This document shows, in pieces, positions 15,215-23,551 of a DNA stretch of 64,000 bases. Every line of letters starts with the position of its first letter. The first letter of the stretch is position 1. This stretch comes from Chengkuizengella sediminis (GTDB taxonomy: Bacteria; Bacillota; Bacilli; Paenibacillales; KCTC-33759): positions 310,001 through 374,000 of the forward strand of contig NZ_SIJC01000001.1 in assembly GCF_010078385.1 (NCBI RefSeq), in the 5' to 3' direction. Made by a program: the position numbers and the translations under genes. Below the pieces are notes generated by a model. The model ran no database searches. It was not told the DNA's origin and worked only from the letters and a program-made list of their open reading frames with translations.

Positions 15215-16183
15215 ATGATGCAACCAAACCATATGATCCTTGATTTGAATCCTCCTATCTCCTCTTTAAAAGAAGAAGTCTTAAAGGGATTAAGACAAGA
15301 CCAAAAACAGTTACATCCCAAATGGTTTTACGATGAAAGAGGCAGCAAACTTTTTAATCAGATCACCACCTTACCCGAATATTATTTAACCCGTGCAGAA
15401 AAAGAGATCTTGACCACATTTCATTCTGATATTTGTGCTCTGATTGGTCATAACTCTCCACTATTTGAGTTAGGATGCGGCAGTGAAGAAAAAATACAAC
15501 TAATTTTAGAATCTTTGCAAAGAGGAAATCGATATGTCCCCATTGATATTTCTCAAGAAGCTTTGAATAATACCGTTGAAAAATTACTCGATACCTTTCC
15601 TTTATTGGATGTAAAAGCAATTCGTGCCGACTATACACAAGCCTTATCGTTTCTATGTCAGAGTTCAAAAGAACAAAAAGTTATTTTATTTCTTGGATCA
15701 ACGATTGGAAACTTAGAAGAAAATGACAGGGAGAAGTTTTTGTGCCAATTAGCCAAAAATATAAACCACCATGATGGTTTACTTATTGGCATTGATTTAA
15801 AAAAATCACCCCTTTTATTAGAAGCAGCTTATAACGATTCACAAGGCATTACCGCTGAGTTTAACAAAAATTTGTTACACCGAATGAACAGAGAACTTCA
15901 TGCAAATTTTCAAGTGGAACAATTCACACATCATGCTTTTTTCAACAATGATAAAAATAGAATCGAAATGCACCTTATCAGCAAAACGAATCAAGAAGTG
16001 AAGATTGGGGATGAAACTTTTTCTTTCCTTTCCGAAGAAACGATTCATACAGAGAATTCTTATAAGTTCGACCTCAAAGAATTCGAACAAGCATTAGTCA
16101 AAGTAGGACTTTGCTTGCGTAATTTCTGGACCGATAAACAAAATTACTTTGCCGTAACGTATATTGAACCCATCCCAAAATGA
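15215..16183 (+). CDS. egtD: EgtD, L-histidine N-alpha-methyltransferase
   Basis: A 322-aa SAM-dependent methyltransferase that converts histidine to hercynine (trimethylhistidine), the first step of ergothioneine synthesis. Family features are LHPKWFYDERGSKLFNQITT and PEYYLTRAEKEIL near the N-terminus, the SAM-binding loop LFELGCGSEEKI near residue 85, and LFLGSTIGNLEENDREKF near residue 160. The length is standard. AAGGAGG lies 9 nt before ATG 15215. A second ATG follows directly. It is coupled to egtB with a 1-bp gap. No egtA, egtC or egtE is present, which suggests a short pathway using cysteine or another thiol and an unlinked C-S lyase. Confidence 0.93.
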   Translation: MMQPNHMILDLNPPISSLKEEVLKGLRQDQKQLHPKWFYDERGSKLFNQITTLPEYYLTRAEKEILTTFHSDICALIGHNSPLFELGCGSEEKIQLILESLQRGNRYVPIDISQEALNNTVEKLLDTFPLLDVKAIRADYTQALSFLCQSSKEQKVILFLGSTIGNLEENDREKFLCQLAKNINHHDGLLIGIDLKKSPLLLEAAYNDSQGITAEFNKNLLHRMNRELHANFQVEQFTHHAFFNNDKNRIEMHLISKTNQEVKIGDETFSFLSEETIHTENSYKFDLKEFEQALVKVGLCLRNFWTDKQNYFAVTYIEPIPK

Positions 16184-16280
16184 TTATAGCGACTACGTTT
16201 CTTTCCATTCAAACTGTAAAGAATAACGAGTCGCTCACTTTTCTTTGATTGTATTTCAAACAACCGCTCTACTTGAATAT

Positions 16281-18332
16281 TTAGTCTAATTCCTTCTCTA
16301 ATAACTGATCCTTTTCCAAAAGTTCACGAAGTGGTAAATATTTAGCAGCAGTCCAAAACTCCTCTGATTTCACTAACTCTGCTGCATCCTCTCGTGCCAT
16401 CTCTAACACCTCAAAATCATGAGCTAGATCTGCAACTCGAAACTCAGGCATTCCACTTTGTTTTGTACCAAAAAAGTCACCAGGTCCCCTTAATTCTAAA
16501 TCCATACGTGCGATTTCAAAACCATCATTCGTTTTCGTCATAGAGCGCATTCTCTCTTGACCCATCTCTGATTTGGGGTCGGCAATAAGTATACAATATG
16601 ATTGGGCTTGTCCTCTTCCAACTCTCCCTCGTAACTGGTGTAGCTGTGATAAACCAAAACGATCTGCATCATAAATGACCATGACAGTAGCATTAGGCAC
16701 ATTGACTCCAACTTCTACTACCGTTGTAGATACGAGTACATGCACTTCATTTTCACTGAACTGTGACATGATCTGCTCTTTTTCGTCCGCAACTTGCCTT
16801 CCGTGTAATAATCCTACTTTGTAACCCGTTAAAACCTCTTGTATTTCTGCATGTAAATCTATTGCATTCTGTACATCAATCTTATCTGATTCTTCAATCA
16901 ATGGACAAATAACATAAGCTTGACGATGAACTTGCAGTTCCTTTTGAATGAAAGCAAGCACTCTTTTCATCAAATTATGTTTAACCCAATATGTTTTAAT
17001 TTCCTTTCGACCTTTTGGCAACTCTTTTAATGTAGATACATCCATATCCCCAAAAGCAGTAATAGCTAACGTTCTAGGAATCGGTGTAGCTGTCATTGTA
17101 AGAACATCAGGGTTCAACCCCTTATGCCTAAATACACTTCGTTGATTGACACCAAAACGATGCTGCTCATCTGTTACAACGAACCCCAAGTTTCTAAAAT
17201 GGACATTTTCCTGTATTAAAGCATGAGTACCGATCACGATATCAATGAGACCTGATTGTAATGATGCAAGAACGTCTTTTCGTTGTTTATTCGTTAAACT
17301 ACCGACTAACAATCCTATTTCAAGCCCATAGGGTGCAAATAACTCTTGTAACGATTGAAAATGCTGTTCAGCTAGTATTTCGGTAGGTACCATCATCGCA
17401 CCCTGAAAACCAGATTTGAAATTTGCATACAAAGCTGATGCTGCTACAACCGTTTTACCTGAACCCACATCTCCCTGTAACAGACGGTTCATACTATAAG
17501 GCTGACGTAAATCAGAGAGAAGTTCAGCGATCACATTTTTTTGTGAATCTGTCAACTGAAACGGGAGCGAACGCACAAACTTACGTATGTCCTCAGATTC
17601 AAAACCGTGCTGAATACCATCCGCTTTTGATCGTGATGTTGAGCGAAAGATCATCAGTTTCAGCTGAAATAAAAAAAGCTCCTCATAAACTAAACGTCGC
17701 CTTGCTTCTGTTCCATCTAAAACATTTTGAGGATGGTGGATGGACATGATGGCTTGTTTACGAGGAATCAAATTATGCTTTTCATTGTAAAATGCTGGTA
17801 TAGGATCTTTAATGAGTCCGCTATATTGTTGAAGTGCTTGATGGATGACTTTCCGAATCCACTTTTGAGTGATAGACCCTCCTACAGAATAAACAGGCTG
17901 TAATGCACCAGCTTGAGGGGAATTAGCACCAGGAAATTCAGATTCTGAAACAGTCAAAACCTGCCTTCTTCTGTCCCATTTCCCAGATACTATAATTTCT
18001 TTACCGATAATAAGACGATCTTTAAGAAAGTGCCGGTTAAACCATACGGTTGTAATCATAGATTGATCATCCACCATCATTTTACACGTCATTCTTGATT
18101 TATTTCGCCCATATCGTTGAACTTGCGGCAAACTATAAATCTTTGCTTGTAATGTAATTCTCTCTCCATCCTCTACTTCTGAGAGGTCTCGCAAACGATA
18201 ATCTTCATAACGAAAAGGAAAATACTCAATTAAATCTGAAACAGAATGAATACCTAGTGCATTTAAATCTTTACTTCTCGTCGCACCTAATCCATGAACA
18301 TCTTGGAGCGGGATTTGATGTAAATTATTCAT
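16281..18332 (-). CDS. recG: RecG, ATP-dependent DNA helicase
   Basis: A branch-migration helicase of 683 aa that remodels stalled forks and Holliday junctions. In order it has the wedge/OB domain (residues about 1-190), helicase domain 1 with Walker A GDVGSGKTVVA (about 284-294) and the DEQH box (TDEQHRFG, about 388), then helicase domain 2 with QLRGRVGRG and the RecG C-terminal region. The start codon overlaps the end of degV by 8 bp, so it is translated with the fakA-degV operon. This is the same neighbourhood as in Bacillus relatives. Confidence 0.97.
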   Translation of the reverse strand: MNNLHQIPLQDVHGLGATRSKDLNALGIHSVSDLIEYFPFRYEDYRLRDLSEVEDGERITLQAKIYSLPQVQRYGRNKSRMTCKMMVDDQSMITTVWFNRHFLKDRLIIGKEIIVSGKWDRRRQVLTVSESEFPGANSPQAGALQPVYSVGGSITQKWIRKVIHQALQQYSGLIKDPIPAFYNEKHNLIPRKQAIMSIHHPQNVLDGTEARRRLVYEELFLFQLKLMIFRSTSRSKADGIQHGFESEDIRKFVRSLPFQLTDSQKNVIAELLSDLRQPYSMNRLLQGDVGSGKTVVAASALYANFKSGFQGAMMVPTEILAEQHFQSLQELFAPYGLEIGLLVGSLTNKQRKDVLASLQSGLIDIVIGTHALIQENVHFRNLGFVVTDEQHRFGVNQRSVFRHKGLNPDVLTMTATPIPRTLAITAFGDMDVSTLKELPKGRKEIKTYWVKHNLMKRVLAFIQKELQVHRQAYVICPLIEESDKIDVQNAIDLHAEIQEVLTGYKVGLLHGRQVADEKEQIMSQFSENEVHVLVSTTVVEVGVNVPNATVMVIYDADRFGLSQLHQLRGRVGRGQAQSYCILIADPKSEMGQERMRSMTKTNDGFEIARMDLELRGPGDFFGTKQSGMPEFRVADLAHDFEVLEMAREDAAELVKSEEFWTAAKYLPLRELLEKDQLLEKELD

Positions 18333-19191
18333 TAGAACGAGGTCGCATTATAACAGCAAGCGTCCCAGGACCAACATGGGTGCCTACAACTGGACTTAAA
18401 GATGTAAACTTTACGTTATGTACTTGAAATTGCTCTTTTAAAAGTTGTGAAAAATCTTCTGCACTAGAAACATCATTAGAATGTATCATAATCATGTCAA
18501 CATCTTCTGTATTTGAAAAGTCTTCTCTTAAAAGATCAACAATTCGATTAATGGCTTTCTTTTTGCCTCTAACTTTATCAATTGAAGTGATTTCTCCTTC
18601 ATCATCAATGGAAAGAATCGGTTTAATATTTAATAATGAGCCTACTACGGAGGCAGCTTTACCTATTCTACCGCCTTTTTGCAAATATTCTAATGTATCC
18701 ACTAAAAAGTAAACTCTCATATCCTGTCGCAGTTTTGCAACTACCTCCAAGATTTCCTTTGCATTTTTCCCATTTTCATAAGCCTTAACTGCTTCAATCA
18801 TCAATACTCCAATTCCATAAGAAGCTGATCTCGCATCCACAATACGAAGATCTGACTCTTCATCAAGTAGAGATTTTGCTAATACAGCAGATTGATATGT
18901 GCCGCTCATAGCTGAAGACAAATGAATGGAAATAATTGTACAGTTTGGATCTTCTTCATAGATTTTTTTATATACCTTTAAAAAATCTACAGGTGACGGT
19001 TGAGACGTTGTAGGCAACACTTCACTTCCAGCCAATTTTTCATAAAACTCGTTAGATTGAATTGTAATGGCATCCAAAAAAACTTCCTGACCGAAATGAA
19101 CTTTTAACGGTACCATCTCAATGTTGTATTTTTCCCTAATTTCTAATGGGATATCCGATGTACTATCTGTAACAAATCGAATTTTAGACAC
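18325..19191 (-). CDS. DegV family fatty-acid-binding protein (FakB-like)
   Basis: A 288-aa DegV-fold protein. DegV/FakB proteins bind a fatty acid and present it to FakA for phosphorylation. The opening MSKIRFVTDSTSDIPLEI, the HLSSAMSGTYQSA motif near residue 90 and GGRIGKAA near residue 163 are typical. GTG start with GAGGTGATT upstream. It lies 20 bp after the fakA-like gene, which makes the functional pairing strong. The recG start overlaps its end. Confidence 0.93.
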   Translation of the reverse strand: MSKIRFVTDSTSDIPLEIREKYNIEMVPLKVHFGQEVFLDAITIQSNEFYEKLAGSEVLPTTSQPSPVDFLKVYKKIYEEDPNCTIISIHLSSAMSGTYQSAVLAKSLLDEESDLRIVDARSASYGIGVLMIEAVKAYENGKNAKEILEVVAKLRQDMRVYFLVDTLEYLQKGGRIGKAASVVGSLLNIKPILSIDDEGEITSIDKVRGKKKAINRIVDLLREDFSNTEDVDMIMIHSNDVSSAEDFSQLLKEQFQVHNVKFTSLSPVVGTHVGPGTLAVIMRPRSNE

Positions 19192-19211
19192 ACAATCACC
19201 TCATTTTATTA

Positions 19212-20906
19212 TTATTCAACAGAAAATATATAATCGTATATTGGTTGTCCACCTTCAATGACTTCAATTTCAATATCAGGGTAAAATTCCTCAACAAATT
19301 GTATTAATAAATCAGTATGTTGTACAATCACACTTTCACCTGTAAACACCGTTAACATTTCATTATCTGGGGTGATCATTTGTTTAAGCAATTCCTTAGA
19401 TGTATCTACAATTTCATTGGAAGCAGTTACAATCTGATTTTCTTGTATTCCTAGATAATCCCCTTCATTGATGGAGATTCCATTCATTTGCGAATCTCGT
19501 ATAGCAATCGTCACACAACCAGAATGAACGTCCTGAATCGCTTGATTCATTATTTTTTCATTCTCGTCAGAATCATTCATATCTTGCAATGCTAACGCTG
19601 CTGACAATCCTTGTGGTATTGTTTTTGATGGAATAACGATGACTTCTTTATCCTCAATTAGATCTTTCGCTTGCTGAGCAGCTAAAATGATATTTGAATT
19701 ATTAGGTAAAATAAATACATATTTTGCATGAATACTTTCTACAGCCTTCACAAGATCTTCAGTACTAGGATTCATCGTTTGACCACCAAAAAGAACATAG
19801 TCAACTCCAATACTTCTAAACACATCCGAAATTCCCTCGCCTGATGAAACAGTAACCATTCCGAAGGTCTTAGGTTCCAAATTCGGTTCAACGGATGTTT
19901 CATCGATTTCATTGAAAGTCTCGTTTTCTTGAATACTACCCGCTTCTTCCACAATTTCACGATGTTGGTCACGCATATTTTGAATGTGAAGACGAGTTAA
20001 CTCCCCATAACGAATCGTTAAATTTAATACATCACCAGGAGAATTGGAATGAACGTGAACTTTTACAAAATCATCATCAGGAATTAAAACGATGGAATCA
20101 CCAATTTCAGCTAGTTTTTTTCTTAATACAGACTCATCAAAAATAACTTCCTTAGATAAATGAATAAAAAATTCCATATCATAAAAATGAGTTATATCTT
20201 CCGTAGCTATACTTGATTGAGCTGGTTTCGGCTTGTTAGTTGTAATTTGCTGAGAATCGGTATGATTTATCTCATTATCCACATGAAAATTTCCTTTTAG
20301 AGCCTCAATAAACCCTTGATAAATAAATACCAATCCTTGCCCACCAGAATCTACTACTCCAGCTTGTTTTAATACAGGAAGTAAATCAGGCGTTCTAGCT
20401 AACGATTGCTTGGCTTCACTGATCACTTCCTCTAATAATTCAATAACTTGATCCGTTTGGTGAGATATAAACAGAGCGTGTTTTGCAGATTCTTTTGCAA
20501 CAGTTAGGATCGTGCCTTCAATCGGCTTCACAACAGCTTGATATGCAGTATCCACACCTTGTTGTAATGCTGCTGCAAATTGTACTACATTGATCTCATT
20601 TCGTTCTTGAACTGCTTTTGTAAATCCACGAAATAACTGCGATAGGATGACGCCAGAATTACCACGTGCCCCCATTAATAAACCTTTAGAAAAAGCCTCT
20701 GCCATCTCCCCAATGTGGTCCGAAGATTTTGACTGAATATACTCAATACCTGATGTTAAAGTCATATTCATGTTCGTACCTGTATCACCGTCTGGAACTG
20801 GGAACACATTCAAACTATTGATTTTTTCTACATTTGAATGAAGGACGTTCGCCCCAGACAAAACCATATTCATAAAATCTGTACCATTAATGAAAACTTT
20901 ACTCAA
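19212..20906 (-). CDS. fakA: FakA/YloV, fatty acid kinase (DAK1-domain)
   Basis: A 564-aa ATP-dependent fatty acid kinase catalytic subunit, formerly annotated as a dihydroxyacetone-kinase-like protein. The N-terminal DhaL-type domain has INSLNVFPVPDGDTGTNM near residue 30 and ARGNSGVILSQLFRG near residue 80. A linker rich in acidic residues is followed by a DegV-like C-terminal domain. The kinase phosphorylates FakB-bound exogenous fatty acids for phospholipid synthesis. TTG start with GGGAGAG upstream. It lies between yloU and degV. Confidence 0.93.
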   Translation of the reverse strand: MSKVFINGTDFMNMVLSGANVLHSNVEKINSLNVFPVPDGDTGTNMNMTLTSGIEYIQSKSSDHIGEMAEAFSKGLLMGARGNSGVILSQLFRGFTKAVQERNEINVVQFAAALQQGVDTAYQAVVKPIEGTILTVAKESAKHALFISHQTDQVIELLEEVISEAKQSLARTPDLLPVLKQAGVVDSGGQGLVFIYQGFIEALKGNFHVDNEINHTDSQQITTNKPKPAQSSIATEDITHFYDMEFFIHLSKEVIFDESVLRKKLAEIGDSIVLIPDDDFVKVHVHSNSPGDVLNLTIRYGELTRLHIQNMRDQHREIVEEAGSIQENETFNEIDETSVEPNLEPKTFGMVTVSSGEGISDVFRSIGVDYVLFGGQTMNPSTEDLVKAVESIHAKYVFILPNNSNIILAAQQAKDLIEDKEVIVIPSKTIPQGLSAALALQDMNDSDENEKIMNQAIQDVHSGCVTIAIRDSQMNGISINEGDYLGIQENQIVTASNEIVDTSKELLKQMITPDNEMLTVFTGESVIVQHTDLLIQFVEEFYPDIEIEVIEGGQPIYDYIFSVE

Positions 20907-20921
20907 TGTTACTCTCCCTTT

Positions 20922-21287
20922 CTATTGGGATACTCTAACCCCTTGCACATGTATATTTACAGTATGAACTTCAAGCCCTATGAGATCATTTAAAACATAT
21001 TTCACTTTATTTTGTATGTTATGTGCAACTTCTGAGATTTTAGTACCATAACTTACGATGATGTACAGGTCAATATGGATATCATTTTGTTCACCCTCTT
21101 GCCTAATCAATACACCACGAGATAAATTCTCTCTGCCTAAGAGCTCTGCAATCCCATCCTTAAGCTGACTACGAGAAGCCATGCCTACTAATCCATAACA
21201 ATCTAATGCAGCCGATCCGGCTAAGGTTGCTATGACCTCACTTGTCATTATAATCTTTCCATACTCATTAACAAGTTGAATTGTCAT
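20922..21287 (-). CDS. yloU: Asp23/YloU family protein
   Basis: A 121-aa Asp23/Gls24-family protein. The family pattern is ASRSQLKDGIAELLGRENLS near residue 40 and IHIDLYIIVSYGTKISEVA, ending with VHTVNIHVQGV. Family members are small membrane-associated or envelope-stress proteins, and the exact role of YloU is unknown. ATG at 21287 has GGAGTGG upstream; a TTG two codons earlier is less likely. It leads the yloU-fakA-degV-recG operon and is divergent from rpmB. Confidence 0.9.
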   Translation of the reverse strand: MTIQLVNEYGKIIMTSEVIATLAGSAALDCYGLVGMASRSQLKDGIAELLGRENLSRGVLIRQEGEQNDIHIDLYIIVSYGTKISEVAHNIQNKVKYVLNDLIGLEVHTVNIHVQGVRVSQ

Positions 21288-21378
21288 CTTCAATCCACTC
21301 CTTTTTCTACAGAAATATGGACTTTATCATTGTACTATACTCGTGAATATAAATAAATCCATTTTTCTATAAAGTTCA

Positions 21379-21408
21379 TTGACTATCTCAATTTTTTTGT
21401 GATATCAT
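21379..21408 (+). promoter_or_regulatory. Sigma-A promoter of rpmB
   Basis: TTGACT (21379-21384), an 18-nt spacer, TATCAT (21403-21408), about 58 bp before the rpmB ATG. Confidence 0.6.
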
Positions 21409-21465
21409 AGTAAAAGTGTTTATGAATACGTATATGCTTCAGGATTTTTTTAAGGGGGTGTAGGA

Positions 21466-21654
21466 ATGTCACGCAAATGTTATGTTACTGGTAAAAAAAG
21501 AGGCGTGGGAAACAACAGGTCTCACGCTAACAATAAAACGAAACGTACTTGGGGAGTTAATGTTCAAAAGGTGCGAATCCTTGTAGATGGTAAGCCAAAG
21601 CGCGTTTATGTTAGTACTAGAGCATTAAAATCTGGATTAGTTGAACGTGCATAA
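21466..21654 (+). CDS. rpmB: 50S ribosomal protein L28
   Basis: A 62-aa large-subunit protein with [11 protein letters not shown], the family signature [13 protein letters not shown] and [16 protein letters not shown]. Only Cys5 is present, so this is the zinc-independent form. AAGGGGGTG lies upstream of the ATG. It is transcribed alone, opposite to its neighbours, with its own promoter and terminator. The same isolated orientation is seen in Bacillus. Confidence 0.97.
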   Translation: MSRKCYVTGKKRGVGNNRSHANNKTKRTWGVNVQKVRILVDGKPKRVYVSTRALKSGLVERA

Positions 21655-21668
21655 AAAATGACATTGAC

Positions 21669-21697
21669 AAAAAGCACCTCTGCAGGGTGCTTTTTTC
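21669..21697 (+). terminator. rpmB terminator
   Basis: AAAAGCACC and GGGTGCTTTT arms around TCTGCA, followed by a T-run, 15 bp after the rpmB stop. Confidence 0.85.
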
Positions 21698-21718
21698 AGT
21701 TCTTGAAGAACATAGTGA

Positions 21719-21799
21719 TCATTTTTTATTAAACGTATTTAAAACAATCCTCACAAACCCGCCTAAAAATTTTGGTAGTTTAAAGGTATAAAATCTCAT
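21719..21799 (-). CDS. spoVM: SpoVM, amphipathic sporulation peptide (26 aa)
   Basis: A 26-codon frame reading MRFYTFKLPKFLGGFVRIVL plus NTFNKK on the minus strand. It aligns over its full length with B. subtilis SpoVM, including the FYT-KLPKFLGG core and the helix-breaking Pro9. SpoVM is an amphipathic helix that recognises the positive curvature of the forespore membrane and anchors SpoIVA for coat assembly. GGGAGGGG lies a few bases before the ATG. It lies between rpe and rpmB, the same position as in Bacillus. It is too short for ordinary ORF calling and easy to miss. Confidence 0.95.
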   Translation of the reverse strand: MRFYTFKLPKFLGGFVRIVLNTFNKK

Positions 21800-21981
21800 C
21801 CCTACCCCTCCCAGGATACATAATGAACTGACCATAAGTACATGGACTTTAAATATAGTATATTCATAACAAACAAAAAATTGACTATGGTTTTAAAAAA
21901 ATAAAACAAATCCAAATACTTAGCGCTATTCATTATATATGTAAGATAAGCCTCCAACATACCTATAGAAAATAATTGAAA

Positions 21982-22632
21982 TTATTTTCCACCTCTGAGT
22001 TGTTCAATTGCCTCTTGTTTATTGTCATGATTAAATATCGCGCTTCCTGAAACAAGCACGTTAGCACCTGCCTCTATGACTAAAGGAGCTGTATCCATAT
22101 TGATTCCACCATCGACCTCAATATCCAGCTTTAATCCATTTTTAAGACTCATCTCTCTAAGCTGTTTAATCTTGGGGAGTATAGATTCAATAAATTTCTG
22201 TCCTCCAAATCCAGGATTAACTGTCATTAATAATACCAAATCCAGTTCATGAACTACATGCTCAATAACAGTCAAAGGAGTAGCTGGGTTTAAAACTACG
22301 CCAGCCTTTACACCAAGATCTTTTATATGATGAATCGTACGATGTAAATGAGGACACACCTCAGCATGTACAGTAATGAGATCTGCGCCTGCCTTCACGA
22401 AATCAGGAATATAAACATCCGGGTTTTGAATCATTAAATGTACGTCAAGAGGAAGTGAAGTATGTGGACGAATACTTTCAACAACTAAAGGTCCCATTGT
22501 AATATTAGGAACAAAATGCCCATCCATCACATCCACATGAATCCAATCTGCACCGGAGGATTCTAACTCTTGAACCTCTTGTCCTAACTTTGAAAAATCT
22601 GCTGATAATATTGATGGTGCGATACGTAACAT
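21982..22632 (-). CDS. rpe: Ribulose-phosphate 3-epimerase
   Basis: A 216-aa TIM-barrel enzyme interconverting D-ribulose 5-phosphate and D-xylulose 5-phosphate in the pentose phosphate pathway. Signatures are [17 protein letters not shown] at the N-terminus, [16 protein letters not shown] near residue 32 with the metal-binding Asp and His, [10 protein letters not shown] near residue 138 and [10 protein letters not shown] near residue 175. The start is 1 bp after the rsgA stop, so the genes are coupled. The thiN/yloS gene that follows rpe in B. subtilis is absent here. Confidence 0.97.
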   Translation of the reverse strand: MLRIAPSILSADFSKLGQEVQELESSGADWIHVDVMDGHFVPNITMGPLVVESIRPHTSLPLDVHLMIQNPDVYIPDFVKAGADLITVHAEVCPHLHRTIHHIKDLGVKAGVVLNPATPLTVIEHVVHELDLVLLMTVNPGFGGQKFIESILPKIKQLREMSLKNGLKLDIEVDGGINMDTAPLVIEAGANVLVSGSAIFNHDNKQEAIEQLRGGK

Positions 22633-22633
22633 G

Positions 22634-23527
22634 TTAATACCTCCGTTTCATCTGGCTAATCTCATCTAAAAATCCTAGATAATGTCCATAACGATCAGAT
22701 GAAATTTCCCCTTCATTTTTAGCTTCAATAACCTTACATTTAGGTTCATGCTGGTGCAAGCACCCTCTGAATTTACAGTTTGGAATATATTTTCTAAACT
22801 CTTTAAAATAAAAACCCAGATCCTCCTGTTCAATATTCGTAAAATCTAATGAACTAAAACCAGGAGTATCAGCTACGGTACCTCCGTTACTCAATTCAAG
22901 TAATTCAACATGGCGAGTCGTATGTTTACCTCTTCCAAGTTTTGAGCTTATTTGTTTCGTTTCTAATTCCAACCCGGGGATAATGGCATTTAAAAGAGAG
23001 GATTTACCTACACCTGATTGCCCTGAAAATACACTGGTTTTGTTCGCCATATGCCCTAAAAGTTCTTCATGACCTTCACTTGTTTTCTTACTTGTTAACA
23101 AAACCGGATAACCAATTTTTTCATAATATTGAATCAACTCATCTAATATTTTAGGCTCATCTGAAGCATATAAGTCATATTTAGAAAAACAAATTATCGC
23201 TTCGAGACCCACTTTTTCAATATGAATTAAAAATTTATCTAATAACTGTAAATTTAGTTTAGGTTCTACTAATGAAAAAACAAGTACTGCCAAATTCACA
23301 TTGGCTATAGGGGGACGGATTAATTCACTAATTCTTGGAAGAATTTCATGAACTGTGCCCTCACCGTTTTCTGATAATTCAACCATAACAAAATCTCCAA
23401 CTAAAGGAGGGGTTTCTCTTTTTCTGAAAATCCCTCTTGCTCTACATTGGACCAATGGTTCTCCGTTCTGATGAGGTTTCACATAATAAAATCCACTTAA
23501 TGCCTTTACAATTCTTCCTTCTAGCAT
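22634..23527 (-). CDS. rsgA: RsgA, ribosome small subunit-dependent GTPase
   Basis: A circularly permuted GTPase of 297 aa that checks the decoding centre during 30S maturation. It has an N-terminal OB-fold (residues about 1-65), G4-like FSKYD near 120, the P-loop [12 protein letters not shown] near 170, DTPGFSSL near 220, and a C-terminal zinc knuckle [17 protein letters not shown] with Cys and His ligands. It lies between prkC and rpe in the conserved order and is a substrate of PrkC in related bacteria. Confidence 0.97.
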   Translation of the reverse strand: MLEGRIVKALSGFYYVKPHQNGEPLVQCRARGIFRKRETPPLVGDFVMVELSENGEGTVHEILPRISELIRPPIANVNLAVLVFSLVEPKLNLQLLDKFLIHIEKVGLEAIICFSKYDLYASDEPKILDELIQYYEKIGYPVLLTSKKTSEGHEELLGHMANKTSVFSGQSGVGKSSLLNAIIPGLELETKQISSKLGRGKHTTRHVELLELSNGGTVADTPGFSSLDFTNIEQEDLGFYFKEFRKYIPNCKFRGCLHQHEPKCKVIEAKNEGEISSDRYGHYLGFLDEISQMKRRY

Positions 23528-23551
23528 AAATTAATCAGAACCCTCCTTTTT

